A stretch of 64,000 nt of DNA, taken from assembly GCF_001640805.2 (NCBI RefSeq), contig NC_066838.1, positions 1,489,530 through 1,553,529 of the forward strand, read 5' to 3'. The position numbers and the translations under genes are program-made. Positions 45,590 to 58,061 of the stretch are shown here, one piece after another (position 1 is the first letter of the stretch; every line of letters begins with the position of its first letter). The notes beneath the pieces are model-generated. The model was not told the DNA's origin. It did not search any database and saw nothing but the letters and a program-made list of their open reading frames with translations. The DNA comes from Lates calcarifer. Lineage: Eukaryota; Chordata; Actinopteri; Centropomidae.

Positions 45590-45780
45590 CGTTTGGAGTC
45601 ATGTTTGTGCCCACCTGATGAAGTCCAATATTCACTCTGCTCTTCAGTTCTGCTTTTGGTCTCAACTCCCAAGGAAAAAATCTGGCTCTTTAGCTGCTAA
45701 AAGCTTCACTATGTTCCCCAGATAAGCTCTAACGGTGATGGCAACTGCCACCTTCTGCTGGAAACAAGGTTGGTGAGAGA
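45590..45780 (-). repeat. Dispersed repeat family R1, copy 5
   Basis: Plus-strand blocks TGTGCCCACCTGATGAAGTC, TGGCTCTTTAGCTGCTAAAA and TTCACTATGTTCCCCAGAT align with the 10285 copy, and in reverse with the 8120 copy. GCTGGAAACAAGGTTGGTGA is the reverse complement of a block at about 35022. Confidence 0.6.
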
Positions 45781-48700
45781 TCTATTTATTGTTAATATGA
45801 AAAATATTGATTAATAAACCTGTGTCAAATGTACAAGTCTTTAAGTGAGAGGGTGACAGTGAGAATGAGTTAAAATTTTTAGCTTTGTGACAAAGGTAAA
45901 AATGTATTTCTAAAATAGGTCCTCTACCATTTAAAGAGGGATTCCTAGAAGAAAGGAGCATGAATTAGGGCACAAGCAGAGCTCTGCCTCCAAAACATTT
46001 AATTATTATCTGACACATTTTAGAAAGTTTTTTTCTGACTACTTGTACTTTGTATGAAAGTACAGGGGCAGAAGGGAAGAGGAACACAGCGATGGAGAGA
46101 GAGCTGTGGTGTTTGGCCTGACCATAAAGCTTTACTCAATACAATATGAGAGAGCTTTAATATTAGATCACACTAAAGCTCTCTGATGAGATAATGGGGG
46201 GAATGGAGCATTCAAGAAATAGATAAAGGTTAGTCAGTAGAGACTGAATGGATAGATGAAAGAGGAAGTGAGCAGATGAAGAAATTAATGCATTATAGGA
46301 AAAATAAGTGGATGGATTTAGACAAGATGTAGGATTGGGATATACTGAGCAATTGTAGTATTAAAGATTCTATGTCATCAGAGGTGAGGTCAGGAAAGGG
46401 TTGCATGTGTTGTCACAGCAGTGATTTATCACACGTCTGGGGGTTGGAAAAGAGCAGTGAAGCTAACTTTAGAACAGAATTTGTGAATTGCACAAACACG
46501 GATAGAGCAGCTGCTTGTCACTTCCCCAGTGATAGCAGCCATAATGGGGTGTGTGAAAAGGAAGCATCCTGAAAAAAAGATGAAAAAAATAAAAACAGCT
46601 GAGAAAGTTTTTCTGCTGTGAGAACCCAGCTAAATCTGCTCTGCTGCAAGCTATTCCACACTTTTATTGTTTTTACATGCAGATAATGTGCAGACGGAAT
46701 ACTGTAGCAGCTGTAGTCAATAGTTCTCTACATTTTTCATACATTCCAAAGCGGTCCATCAGAGTTTTATGGTGGCCCTGAGGGTCAAAACACTACAACA
46801 TTTCACAAACAAACAACATTTCTGAAATGTTGTTGGTTTGTTGTTGCAGGTTTACTGAAGAACTCTTGATTCCCTCCAAATTTTCTCACTGTGAAAATCT
46901 AATCTAATGATGTGGATGTATGTTCATGTAACGTGGACTTCTTTACAAATGAATATGGTTATACATTAGAAAGCTAAAGCAAAACCAAGGTGTGATGATA
47001 TGAGTATCTTCACTACAGCACTTGTGATATCATGGGAGCTGTAGGTTTTTTATGTGCCCAGAAAACGTGAATTCAGTTAAATCAGATAGGGTTTCTGCAG
47101 AGGAGTTGTTGCTGCAGGAACAAGCTTAATTATTTCAGAAATACTTATGAAAGAAATTACAAAGAAAATACAGAAGCTAGTGGAACAGAGGCTAGCTCAG
47201 CTGTGACAACATTTTCAGCAATAGCAAGGTCACTGCTTTTTAATGAAGAATAACTCTGCCTTTCATTTTCATTTCAGTTGGACCAAGTCTACATACAATA
47301 GTATAGACAACATCTTTAATAAGACCATATTTTTTGTCCCCCAAATTATGTAATGTGCTTTCATCTAATATGAATCTGGTTAGTGTGTTATCAGTGCTGA
47401 ATAATCTATAGTCTAATACTCCAGGAATGTGTTTCATCAGCTTCAAAAGTAGTTTAACACACCACAATCTTCATCAGTAACATTACAGAAGTTTTACTAA
47501 ATAACATTTTTGAAAATACATTTATATTCAATTCTAAAATAAAGCCTGTAGTCCTACTGCAGTGTGATTGCATTGGTTGCATTGGCTCCCCCTCCATTAA
47601 GTAATCTTTTCTATTTTACCCCCTTCATTTCCCAGAGTGCTTTAACACACCCAGAAAAAAGTGAACTATGGAAAATTCTTGGTTCTACTCCAAAATCTCT
47701 GTGACAACCAAACTTTACATCATATTTCACTAAAACCCTGTTTAGGGACATGCTGTTAACAAACAAACCAGACAGGAAATCTAATCTATTTGACAGATCT
47801 TAAATCAATTTTAAAATATTCATGAATGCTTCTGTGGAATCTGATAAGAGTTTGCTATAGACTGAGCTCACTGAGCACTGAGCAGTCCTTCAATAAATCG
47901 GTCAGTATGTGTCCTATCCTTCATGTCAGCTGGTGACACTGTCTCAGGTTGAGTCCTACAGAGCACCTACACTGGCTCCATGCATCGACTGAAACATAAA
48001 TCAACCTGAACCAAATGAGATTTTCATGAAGCTTGAGAAAAAAAGATTTTTGTAGAATCGTCTGGAATTCAGTTCTCTTTGTTTTCCTGAGCTCTTGGCC
48101 ATGACACCACCTCTCTTTACACAACATAAATGTCTGTCTCAGGTTGTCAGTTGTGTGAGTGTTAGATTATTACTGGATGGTACACTTCTTGCTGTTGGTT
48201 TGATGATAGCTGCATTATGCTGTAATAGACATTATAGTCTGGTTGAATGATTAATTTGTTTGCTTTTTTATTTGTTTGTTTGGTGACATTGTGAAGTAGT
48301 GTGGGATCATGGGAGTTGGTGTCTCCACCACCATTGCTGTCACTGCAGTTAGCTTCTCCTGGTTAGGATTACTTTAGTATCAGTTGTTCTGGAGGTTTTT
48401 ACCAGGAGCCCTCTGCCCCAGGCCCCACCCCTGGTTCGCAGCCCCTACAGTCCTTCATACAGTTAAATATGTATTGTTAAAAATGACCAATATCTAAAAA
48501 TAGTTTCTTCCTTCATTAAAATTAGGAATTTCTCTAGGTTTGAAAATTGTTAGAAACATTTGGGATAATGTAAGTACACAGTTCAACAGAGTAGCCATCA
48601 TTTGTCTCTTTTAGATGCTCTGTATTGAAGCCACAGTCAGAGATCGCTAAACTGAGGATGTGGATTGAGTATTGGTAAATATGCTCTGCAAAATCTGAAT

Positions 48701-48913
48701 ATTATTTATTACTTATTCATTCATGACTTTTAGGTTTGAAAGTGATTCCATGGGTCACACATACATTTTATTTTTTCACATGCAATTGCAAATTGCAGTT
48801 TCTTATTTAACACACACATGCAATGGGACAGAATAGAACAGGATTGCTGGTGGGGTTTCAGCACCACAGTTAGTGGACAGCTCCTGAGGCTTTAAAACTG
48901 CATGCAGCCAGTT

Positions 48914-48916
<3 letters not shown>
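45781..48916. other. No gene; one hairpin
   Basis: An imperfect inverted repeat at 46807-46842 (AACAACATTTCTGAAATGTT core) is part of what looks like an old repeat. A GC-rich patch at 48385-48445 (TACCAGGAGCCCTCTGCCCC) resembles a fish repeat. No credible frame. Confidence 0.4.
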
Positions 48917-48949
<33 letters not shown>

Positions 48950-48965
48950 CAACAACAACAACAAC
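48917..48965. repeat. (CA)n-(CAA)n compound microsatellite
   Basis: A CA run of about 32 bp passes into about six CAA units. Confidence 0.95.
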
Positions 48966-49464
48966 ATACGACACCCAAATGCCAACATAACTGCATACTT
49001 TCACACAGAAAAATATATACTTGCACATAAGTCTTAATAGAATAACACACATAAAACAAGCAACCAACCACAATGAACACAAAGGTTTTGTCAGTTCTTG
49101 CAGACTGACTTTTGTGGCATTTGTATTGAAAGGATCATAGGTCTCACTTCTCCTTTTGTCTTCAGGGCACACAGGAATGTTTCTTTAGTTGGCTCACATC
49201 CAGAGAGAATAATGGTTTGATTTGATATATGTAATACTTCTCCTGGTGTGCTGCAGTTCAGTGTCATGGCTCAAAGGAGCCTGCATTCTAATACAGTTAC
49301 AGAACATTTTATATCATTAGCACATATATAGAACTTTATGTTTATTTGTACTAAATTTACTGATATTACAGTATAATCATGTACAATCACATATAATCAT
49401 TTATGCTTTAATCAGTCAACTTTAATTATTAAAATTCAAAGTTTCTATGCACTGGATAACATTG
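48966..49464. other. No gene
   Basis: Unassigned sequence between two CA microsatellites. Confidence 0.5.
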
Positions 49465-49491
49465 CACACACACACACACACACACACACAA
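49465..49491. repeat. (CA)n microsatellite
   Basis: Perfect CA run of about 27 bp. Confidence 0.95.
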
Positions 49492-50087
49492 AACAACTTT
49501 GAACACAAGTAGTTGTAACTGATAGCACTGCCTTTAATTAAAGCTTTTCTGTCAGGTTTTATACTAAGTAGGTTTAAAGGATAATTATTATCACTTTCTG
49601 TCATCTGGCCTCCAGTGCTTTTAAGGCGCATGAGTGTCTGTCCTGTCAGCTGACAAAAGCACTACTACCGTCTGAAGACAAAAGGACATGCATATATCTG
49701 CACTCTGTTATTAGAGGGATGTGGTGCAGAATTCTAAAGTGCAGTAAAACACACCTCTTGATTGGTTCCTAACCTCAGATGGCACACTAAAAATATGTAA
49801 GTATTATCAGAAAAATGTAAGAAAAGTAAAGTAAATGTGATACATAATGCATATGATCCTTGGCAGGGTTGCATAATGGCTTACAGATGGTAACAGAGAA
49901 AATGAGGGAGAGGCTCAGGCACTGCCATGACGGCAAATTAAAAGTAAAATCAATGCAGAAAAAAATACCTCTGTGACTGATGTCATGTAGTCATGTAGTC
50001 AGGTCTCTATGTTTGAATAATTTTAAGATATTTTTGAAATTGTCATATCAATGTCATAGTTGGTTGAGGTGGAAATATTTCATATAG
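49492..50087. other. No gene
   Basis: Nothing assignable, apart from a small TGTCATGTAGTCATGTAGTC tandem near 49981. Confidence 0.5.
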
Positions 50088-50330
50088 GGCTGTGACTAAT
50101 TATTATTTTCATAATGGTTTAATCTGCTGATTATTTTGCTGATTCATCAGTTAAGAAAATGAATATGATACCTTCACACTGCTTGTTTTGTCAAATGAAT
50201 TACAAGGACAAGTAGCCAATCCAATAGGTAGTAAATTTTAAGAAATGAAAAATGACTAAAATTAATAATGAAATAATTCAACTAGTTCTCTGTCAATCAC
50301 CTAATTAAATGTATAAATGTTTCTACTCTA
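50088..50330 (+). repeat. Dispersed vertebrate/fish repeat (AT-rich, TAATCTGCTGATTATTTT type)
   Basis: GGGCTGTGACTAATTATTAT, TTTAATCTGCTGATTATTTT and a closing AATTAATAATGAAATAATTC mark a very common fish repeat that normally begins GGGCTG and ends with matching inverted blocks. It is strongly diverged. Confidence 0.5.
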
Positions 50331-50335
50331 ATTAC

Positions 50336-50525
50336 ACATATATACTGTTGGGTAGTAATGACATGGTATATTATGTAGGTGCTACATATGTTTGTATATA
50401 AAATCTTAATTTGTAAAGTAACTTGGAACTTTAGTTGTAAAAGTTGTAAATGTAAGAAATACATAATTTCTCTCTGAACTGTAATGGAGTAGAAGTATAA
50501 AGTAGCATGAAAGGAAAATACTCAA
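50336..50525 (+). repeat. hAT-type MITE, left part
   Basis: ATATATACTGTTGGGTAGTA, GTAAAGTAACTTGGAACTTT, TAATGGAGTAGAAGTATAAA and GTAGCATGAAAGGAAAATAC follow the order of a common fish MITE. The sequence that should come next is at 53320-53408. Confidence 0.45.
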
Positions 50526-53319
50526 CTGTTATTATGTATTATTGCCATTCTTTTTTTTACTATTATAATTGTCATTATTTTTATAGCCATCATTACCATA
50601 CATCTCTACATGGAATCTGCATTATGTTATGTTCTCTTTCCCCTGTTTTTTGGGGGTTGGATGTGGACACATGGTCTCAGTATTCCTATAAGCCTGGCTA
50701 CAGCCCTGTGCTTATCTTCTTCTATCTGTTACCCTTCATGCCTTTTGTGCAAAGCCTCATAAAAGTAAAGAACATTTTAGTTATCAGCAGTCTGGCAGGG
50801 CAGCAAGCTGAAAATGCTTCAGGTCATTCTGTCCATTCATCTGTTAACTGAATTCAGTTTGAGGTTTCAAAAACTTGAGTTCACATTAGAATGAAGCAAG
50901 TTAGGAAAACTCCATATACTCCAACTGCCATTTAACTTACAATAAGAGAAAATAAATAAATAAAAACATATAACACATATAACCATGATATGCATCTGTG
51001 GATGTAACCTCAGAGATAAAGCGCCAGGTGTTAAAAATACCATAAGATACATTATTTATAGCTGAGAATCTCCACAGACGTGTAGAGTAAAGCTGCCCTG
51101 CACTTTGTGTTTTGATGGGGAAAACTCTAATCTCTGCCTCTCTTCCACCTTCTGCTGAGTGTTGTATTTTTGCGACTGAATTTGGTTTGATTTGGTGTGG
51201 TGTATCGCATCTCTCTTGGCAGCAGTGTCTGTTCTTACAGACAGCTTTCCAATAGCTCCCGAGAGAAGTTAGTAAATAGAGATAGAGGTTGTGTATGCTG
51301 GCTGTGAGATAGGAAGACACTGTAAGCTCTCACTAAAGACAAGGATCCTTCTGCTGATGGCAGCTCTGTTGACACACCAACAAAATCGTTGACAGGTGGT
51401 GTGCTTCTCAATGATTTCTACAACAGACTCCCAGACAGTCTGCTCAGCCTCCAAGACAAGCTTTTCAAGCATTTAAAAATCCTTAAATGAGAAATAAATT
51501 CTGTCAGAGGCAGATGAATATGAAGGGTTATGTAATATTGTGATGGACAGGAAACAAATGGCACCTTATTCTAACAGCTAAAGGCCTTGTGGGAGGGAGC
51601 TGCCACATGGTTTAAAAGCTGTGTGTTGCCTGTCGGTTTGTGACTGGAGGGATGGCTGCAGGGATGTTTGTGAAGGTACAATCTGTGTTGTGTCTGGGGG
51701 ATACAGTCAGAGTTAGTTTGGATGTTCATCTGAGATTCATTTGTAGTGCAGTTTGGGGGAAAAAAAAAAAAAGCATGCAACAGTGACGAAAACTCCATGA
51801 AAGACTAGCTCCATCAGTTTCTCTCTGCTCCCTGCAGAGTTTTAGAGAGCTAACTGTGATGCTTCAGAAGTTCTCTAAATGAGTGTTACTGCCAAAAAGC
51901 AGAGGCTGGGGGTCATTTTCTCTCCTCTCATGCATAAGACAGTAGAGGAAATGCTAAGCTGGCCAACACATGCTAAGCTCAGGCACTTCCTTTTACATGT
52001 TGTTACTCTCTCAGCTGCGAGATTCAAATGAAGTGGAAAAGTTGATTCTCCTGTTGGGTTATACACTAACAGAGAGGTCTGACACTTCAGCTTTTTGTTT
52101 CTCCTCTTCCATAATCCACAGCAAATTCTATTGTTCTTTGTAGTATATAGTGATCTGGATGTACTGTGCTCATCTGACATGTTTATGTCACTTCTTTTGG
52201 TTTTTCCTTCTTTTCTTTATGTATTCCTTTGTGTAGCTGATGTATTGTCCCTTTCCTTTCTGTCAGTATTTAGTCCTGCGTTTGGCAGACATGAGTATTT
52301 CATCATTCCAAGCTCTGCATCTACACCATCAGAAAAACAAAGCAAATAGAGATGGGATCATTATCTTTGTTTCAGTTTCTGTCAGTTCACCCGTATAGAT
52401 CTGATGCTGTGAAAATCTTGAAATATGGCAATTTGTGCCGGAATAAAAATGATCTCACCTTATGTTTTAAGAAAATAAATATTTAGGACTCAGTAACTCT
52501 GTTATTCAACAACATTTCCAGAGTTTCCAAACATTGGCCATTGGAAGCTATTGGACATGCCAGGCAAGTAAGACTGGCAAAATTGTGTTATTTCTTCCAT
52601 GATCTAAAATATCTAGACCTGTTGTTATGTCTGATCATTCCTTGTCAGCAGCTATGCACCCATATCAGTGGGAATCCACTCTGTGACTGATGGGATTTTA
52701 TATTATCTGGAGAGCTAATAGTTCTCCTCTGGGACGCCTGCTGTTACCAATAACGACAAACAAAAGCCGAGCAGTCTCACTGAGAACAGAACATCTCCCA
52801 ACTCTCATCAGACAATCGTTATTACTGAAGTTCCATTGCTGTGGGAAGCTCTGTTGTACTCGATGTGTCAGGGAAAGAGACAATATGTGGGAGACGAGAG
52901 AAAAGAACAACAGTGAAGCCCATGGGGCAGTGAAGCAGTCAGTGACAGAGCGGAGACAGCAGGGGGAGGGAATTGGGCTAACAGGCAAAAAAGCATTACA
53001 TCTCCTCCCTCATCACAACACATTTCAACATGCTTACAGTATACATTTCATGAAACTCTGCTGGCCAATCAGTGCCACCTCATTCTGACCCATAATGCTC
53101 CTGTGCGGTACACCAAATGTGACAATGCAATGGTGAGGTGCATTATTCTCCCAATTTCATCAAAATCCAGTTCAGTGGAGTCCACAGAATTTCATACTGC
53201 ATCCCTCTCTGCTCCTCCATATTCCTATTGAGAGACCAATCCAGAAACATTTTTAGAAGAGGACAAAAATATAGGGGTGGGTGAAAGACACAGATTGCTC
53301 AAAAGGGGAACTCAGTCTT
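50526..53319. other. No gene or recognised element
   Basis: Frames of up to 132 codons (52690-53088) show no family resemblance. An 11-13-bp A run is at about 51761-51772. Confidence 0.45.
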
Positions 53320-53408
53320 TACAGAAAATTGAAATACTCAAGTTAAATACAAATACTGTACAAAGTACAATACTCAAGTAAATGTACATGATTACTTTCT
53401 GCCACAGA
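53320..53408 (+). repeat. hAT-type MITE, right part
   Basis: GAAATACTCAAGTTAAATAC, AAAGTACAATACTCAAGTAA and ATGTACATGATTACTTTCTG match the usual right end of the MITE whose left part is at 50336-50525. It normally ends close to a CCACCACTG terminus, here degraded to GCCACA. Confidence 0.45.
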
Positions 53409-53918
53409 TTATTTTAAGCATGTTTATGTTGTAACTTGAAGTGGGAGGATTCATATAATCTTTTACATTTCCATATGAAATGGGTTTTTTTTAAATGTTA
53501 AAGTGGTTCCATATGAATAAAAAGTATTTTCTCATCCATTAGATTAGATTTACCTTATTCTGCCAGTCCTTGTTACCTTCATCTTGTTGTCTACCATTTC
53601 ATCCAAATTTAGCATTTTTCATCCCATGTACAGTATGATTATGATTCACAAGTGCCTGAAATTTGAATTTCCTGCTCAGTTTGGGTAAAACACTCAGTGT
53701 GAGAATGATTAATGAGTGAACAGTCCAGTGATTTTGGAGACAGTCACAGTCTACAGGTCCTGTAATTCAGTGTGCTGTTCTCAGATGTTTTCTGGTGTCC
53801 TGGGTGACACATTTCTGGAGCTTTCATAAGCTCATAGAGTCTGTTCCTAACAAACTAACACTAGATTGGTATAATTACTCATTGTTCATTACACCCCTGC
53901 TCCCTGTGTTATGTTTGT
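53409..53918. other. No gene
   Basis: Nothing assignable. Confidence 0.5.
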
Positions 53919-54038
53919 ACATTTTTTTAATGCTTTACTTTATACATCTGCCTTTTAAATCCCATTTAGTTGCTTCAGTTTCAGGGTCCTGGCATTGTAC
54001 ATGCTGGCTCACTGACACAGTGTCATGACTTACTGGGA
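53919..54038 (+). repeat. 120-bp direct repeat, copy A
   Basis: 118 of 120 bases match 56279-56398. It starts ACATTTTTTTAATGCTTTAC and ends CATGACTTACTGGGA. The flanks of the two copies are unrelated. Confidence 0.95.
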
Positions 54039-54989
54039 TGGTGTTGTTTTTTTCTTTATATTCTGTTCTATCTACCCATGTTCTCTTGTAATTAATTATT
54101 TGATCTTACATAGTACATTGCATTACATCACATTACATAGTGTAAGGCATATCATCCATCAAATAACTGTAATCTGGAAAATGATATGACTCTTATACAT
54201 CATTTATATACTGTCAATATGATGTTTTCAAAGAAATTAAATAAGAAACAAAGACTTCTGAATGTATCCTTTTTTTAAGCAAATGCCTTTAAACAAAGTA
54301 CCCTGAAAAAACTGAAGTTAGCAGAATGATCTGGCAGAGTAGTACAATGATTTGGCTAAAAATATTCAGTAATGAGCTTAATATACCTGGACACAAAACA
54401 AAAATCCCCTTCCAAGCCTGTTTTCACAGTGCTTTTTCACTCTCCGCTCCTTAATTGCCATTTGTGATATGTGACCTGTGGTGTGTGCAATCATCCAAAC
54501 ATCACTGCAAATTGACGAGACAGAATTCATGGTGGTTTGGTCCACACTCTGTGTTACAGACTTAATTGCTGCGTCCTCGCAGGGCTGTGGGTCAGCCGCA
54601 GACTGCTCCCACCACACCCCCGCCATCCTCCACTCCGCGCTTGTACTGCCCGAACAAACGCCTCGCAAAGATCCCAAATGAATTCAGCTGGAGATCTGCT
54701 ACTCAGAGAAGTCTGGCTCTCCCCAGGCGACAAGGAGGGAGACTTAATTGGGAAGTCTGTCTGCGAGTAGAGTCCAGGGCGTTCAGCATTGATTCAGTGC
54801 CAACAAACCAAAAGTTCCTGCTCAAGAGTGACCTCCACTAAGTTATATAAAAGTATCAGTACATTATCTAATTACTACTACTGTATTCCGTCAGATTACA
54901 TTACCAAGTCATAGAAAATGTGACAAGATCAGCAGTCTTACCTGAGGACAGTACCATGTTCATTACGTACTTCCAAACAAAGTGTTGAC
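54039..54989. other. No gene; GC-richer patch 54400-54840
   Basis: The patch includes CpG-containing sequence (CTCCGCGCTTGTACTGCCCG, GTCAGCCGCAG) and three CTTAATTG blocks (54450, 54558, 54741). It is open in several frames at once, which reflects base composition. It could be a conserved regulatory element, but this cannot be judged without comparison. Confidence 0.3.
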
Positions 54990-54992
54990 AAA

Positions 54993-55023
<31 letters not shown>
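54990..55023. repeat. A-rich (CAAA)n simple repeat
   Basis: An A run, five ACAA units and another A run. Confidence 0.9.
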
Positions 55024-56278
55024 AGATGATTTTACCATCTCTGATACTGAAGAAAGCTTTCATTTAAATCTAATTACTTGTTTTTTGGGATATTTTGTCA
55101 AGGGTCAAAATGCTTGTGGTTGTTGGAGGTTGCTAGATGAAATGACAGGGGCCAGAGCCAGAACAACCAGCTAGGGGGGGCTAGGGCAAAGATTAGCTGT
55201 GAGCCACTATTAACCCATCCCAGAAACCAGTATTTTAACTCTGGAATACTACTCTGTGCTAGGTGTACAAACAGGGTCCCTCTATAAGATATATCAGTAT
55301 ATATTATTGTATATTTTGAGGCACTACCTACTACCTAACTAGTACAAAAGGTAAATATTAAATGCTGAAGCTCTACTGAACACGAAATGCTGGGTATAAA
55401 GCTGTACTATCTGAATTACTTGGGGGGCAGAATAATTAGTAGAGTTACAACATGTTTGCAAACAATTGCCATTTTACCAAGCTCTTCCACCCGTTCCTCC
55501 CACCCATCATTCTATCTACATAATCATTACTTTCCACCCTTTCTGTGTGAACTTCCTCTATGGGGGGGTGGGACTGTCCGCTCTCTCTCCCTCAGCCTTT
55601 GTAGGTGAGCTGACCCCACTGTTACCCCCCTGAAACAGGAAAAGGTCAGGACAGCGTCAGTGGTAGAAAATGTCACAATGTCCTTTGAGAACAGCTAAAT
55701 GAAATCAAATCAGCCAGTGGTTACTGTGATGTAGGCTGAGCTTAGAGGGCAGCTCTGCACTTTATAGATATGGGGGAGGGACAGAAACATAAGGCATAGT
55801 GATGTATATGTAAACAATATCTGTATCAAGAGCTGGGGATACTCTAACTTTGGTTTTGACCATTGTAGCAAGCTTTATTTATATACAACGTTTCATACCC
55901 ATGCAAAAACACAGTGTACCTCATGGGAAGGTTGAAAAGAAAAGAAGTGGAAGAACATGAAGAAGGGAAATGAGGAAGACAGGATTCAAGAAAATAATAA
56001 TAAGAAGAATAATCCTACAGCATACAGGGGTATTAACATAGTTACAAAGAATGCATTGCACGTTATTGAAGGACAACAGAAAAATGAACTGGAGAGGCGT
56101 CATAAAGGAGGTATATATACGGATCTGGATGTTACTTGACACATAGTACCCACCTAAACATTGTTGCAGACTAACTAACTGCAGCAACAACCACAGAAGA
56201 CTGTGAGAATCCTGCCTGAAATCCTGCCTTGTCAATACCTCTGAATCCAAGACTTTATTGGTTTTGGCAAATTTGAGG
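55024..56278. other. No gene or recognised element
   Basis: Only short chance frames. A G-run patch (GGGGGGG near 55175 and 55563) and A-rich blocks (55958-56012) are present. Confidence 0.45.
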
Positions 56279-56398
56279 ACATTTTTTTAATGCTTTACTT
56301 TATCCATCTGCCTTTTAAATCCCATTTAGTTGCTTCAGTTTCAGGGTCCTGGCATTGTACATGCTGGCTCACTGACACAATGTCATGACTTACTGGGA
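56279..56398 (+). repeat. 120-bp direct repeat, copy B
   Basis: Differs from copy A at two positions (TATCC for TATAC, ACAATG for ACAGTG). It is bracketed by the 8-bp direct repeat GGACATTT (56277-56284 and 56396-56403), which overlaps its ends. Confidence 0.95.
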
Positions 56399-57631
56399 CA
56401 TTTAAATGAGTAGAATAGAATGGAGCCATTGTTTATTTTGTTAACCTGTGCTTATTCTACCAGTTCAAGTCAAAATGTCAGCTCTTGTGTGTCGTAGTAG
56501 TTTCAATGCATCATACAATGGGAATGGGAAACAGTGCCAACTGTGAAACTGTGTCTCTCGTCTCTTTCTTTTTTATGGTGTTGCACTCAGTTGTAGGAAA
56601 TAGCCATGGATAAAAAAGAGCTTGAGAGAAGTTAAAACCTTCCTTACAATCTCAGCTCTGTGCAGTGGCCAGTCATGACAAAATGCATGCAAATCCACAT
56701 ACATTTTCATCACTTCCATTTTCATCAGTTCATATTTGTTACTTCCACACCTCTTAAAAAGTGAACCTGTCTGTTTGGCCATTATTTTTGAAGAAAAGAA
56801 ATTGAGAACAAAAATTGGGCTGAGTTAGCAGGGGGGTGTTGTTCAAGGAAATCCGGGAAACAGGTCCATGAGATGAGGTGCCAAAACAATGTATAGATGG
56901 TTACATTACAATACTCTGAAACTGGATTTTACAACTCAGGAATGTTATCACAATGAGAATTAGCTATGTTTTTTTTTAGCTTAATGGTCAATAATATGGG
57001 CAGCTGTTGTTGAGCAGGATGTTTTCTGTGCCAGGTGAAGCTGCAGGAAACCTGATATTACACCACCTCTTTTCACTTTCAATCTCAGCTAGTGCACTCT
57101 TTCCTACCCCATCGAAGCTCCATCCTCTCCCCTCTCCATGCTCATCATGGTTACCTTACACGGTCCTCAGTTAGCTCCAGTTGCTGTGATCAGAGAGCAT
57201 CCCATTTCCCACCAGCACTGGATGTGTCAGCCGTCACAGCAGGGAGAGGAGGACAAGTGCTGCGGGAGTGGGAAAGTTGGTGTACCTGCCTTGAAAGATT
57301 ACACTGTGTTTACATCAGTGGAGGTGTCTCAGAGCAAGGTTCAGGCTTATGTTGAAGCAGTGTAATGGCACACTTACTAGTGAAAACATAAAACCAAAAA
57401 AACAGATCAAACTGAAACTGAAAATAATTCAATACAATTAAAAGACAATACAGTAACAACTTGCACTGAAAAAAAAAAAGAATTTATTGTAAAAGACATG
57501 TAATAACAATGTGTTTTCAGGGTTCCAAGGAAGAAACAGAGCTAGTTTGCATAATCTCTTATACAATATAAACAGCATTACCATAAGCAGGTGCAAAAAT
57601 AATTGTAGAATGTACAATGATCATATTTATT
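56399..57631. other. No gene or recognised element
   Basis: Frames at 57092-57365 (75-87 codons) show no family resemblance. An 11-bp A run is at about 57469-57479. Confidence 0.45.
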
Positions 57632-57716
57632 TCAGGGAGTAAAGCGGCTTGTCCACCAATTACAGTTCAATCCCCAGCTCCTCCTGTCCATATGTCAAGG
57701 TATCCTTGGACAAGAT
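57632..57716 (+). repeat. tRNA-derived SINE, left half
   Basis: AGGGAGTAAAGCGGCTTGTC, AGTTCAATCCCCAGCTCCTC and GTATCCTTGGACAAGATA match the tRNA-like head and body of the SINE family at 8468. It breaks off at CAAGATA, where the LINE tail begins. Confidence 0.6.
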
Positions 57717-58015
57717 ATCCATCCATCCATTCATTAGCCATACCAAATATCCTTGAGGGTCGCTAGGGGGATGGAGCCAATCCCAGCTGACACTGGGTGA
57801 GAGGCGGGGTACAGGTCATCAGTCTATCACAGGGCCAGCACATTGAAACAGACAACCATTCAGGCTCACATTCACACCTACAGGTAATTTGCAGTCACCT
57901 ACTAAGCTTACCTGCATGTCTTTGAGGGAAAACTGGAACAGCTGGAGGAAACCCACATAAACAGGGTGAGAGAATGCGAGGCCGCAGCTGGCTGGCAGAC
58001 CCAGAAACATCTTCC
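57717..58015 (-). mobile_element. LINE 3' end with GGAT-type tail (RTE/Rex3-like)
   Basis: The plus-strand start ATCCATCCATCCATTC is the reverse of a GGAT-repeat tail. It is followed by GGGTCGCTAGGGGGATGGAG, CCAATCCCAGCTGACACTGG, GTGAGAGGCGGGGTACAGGT, CATTCACACCTACAGGTAAT and ACCTGCATGTCTTTGAGG. This is a very common fish LINE-derived 3' end, assigned to the RTE/Rex3 type from memory. It splits the SINE around it. Confidence 0.65.
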
Positions 58016-58020
58016 ACCCC

Positions 58021-58061
58021 AGAAACTGAAGCCCTAATTGTTCCCAGCAGCAAGGTAGTGG

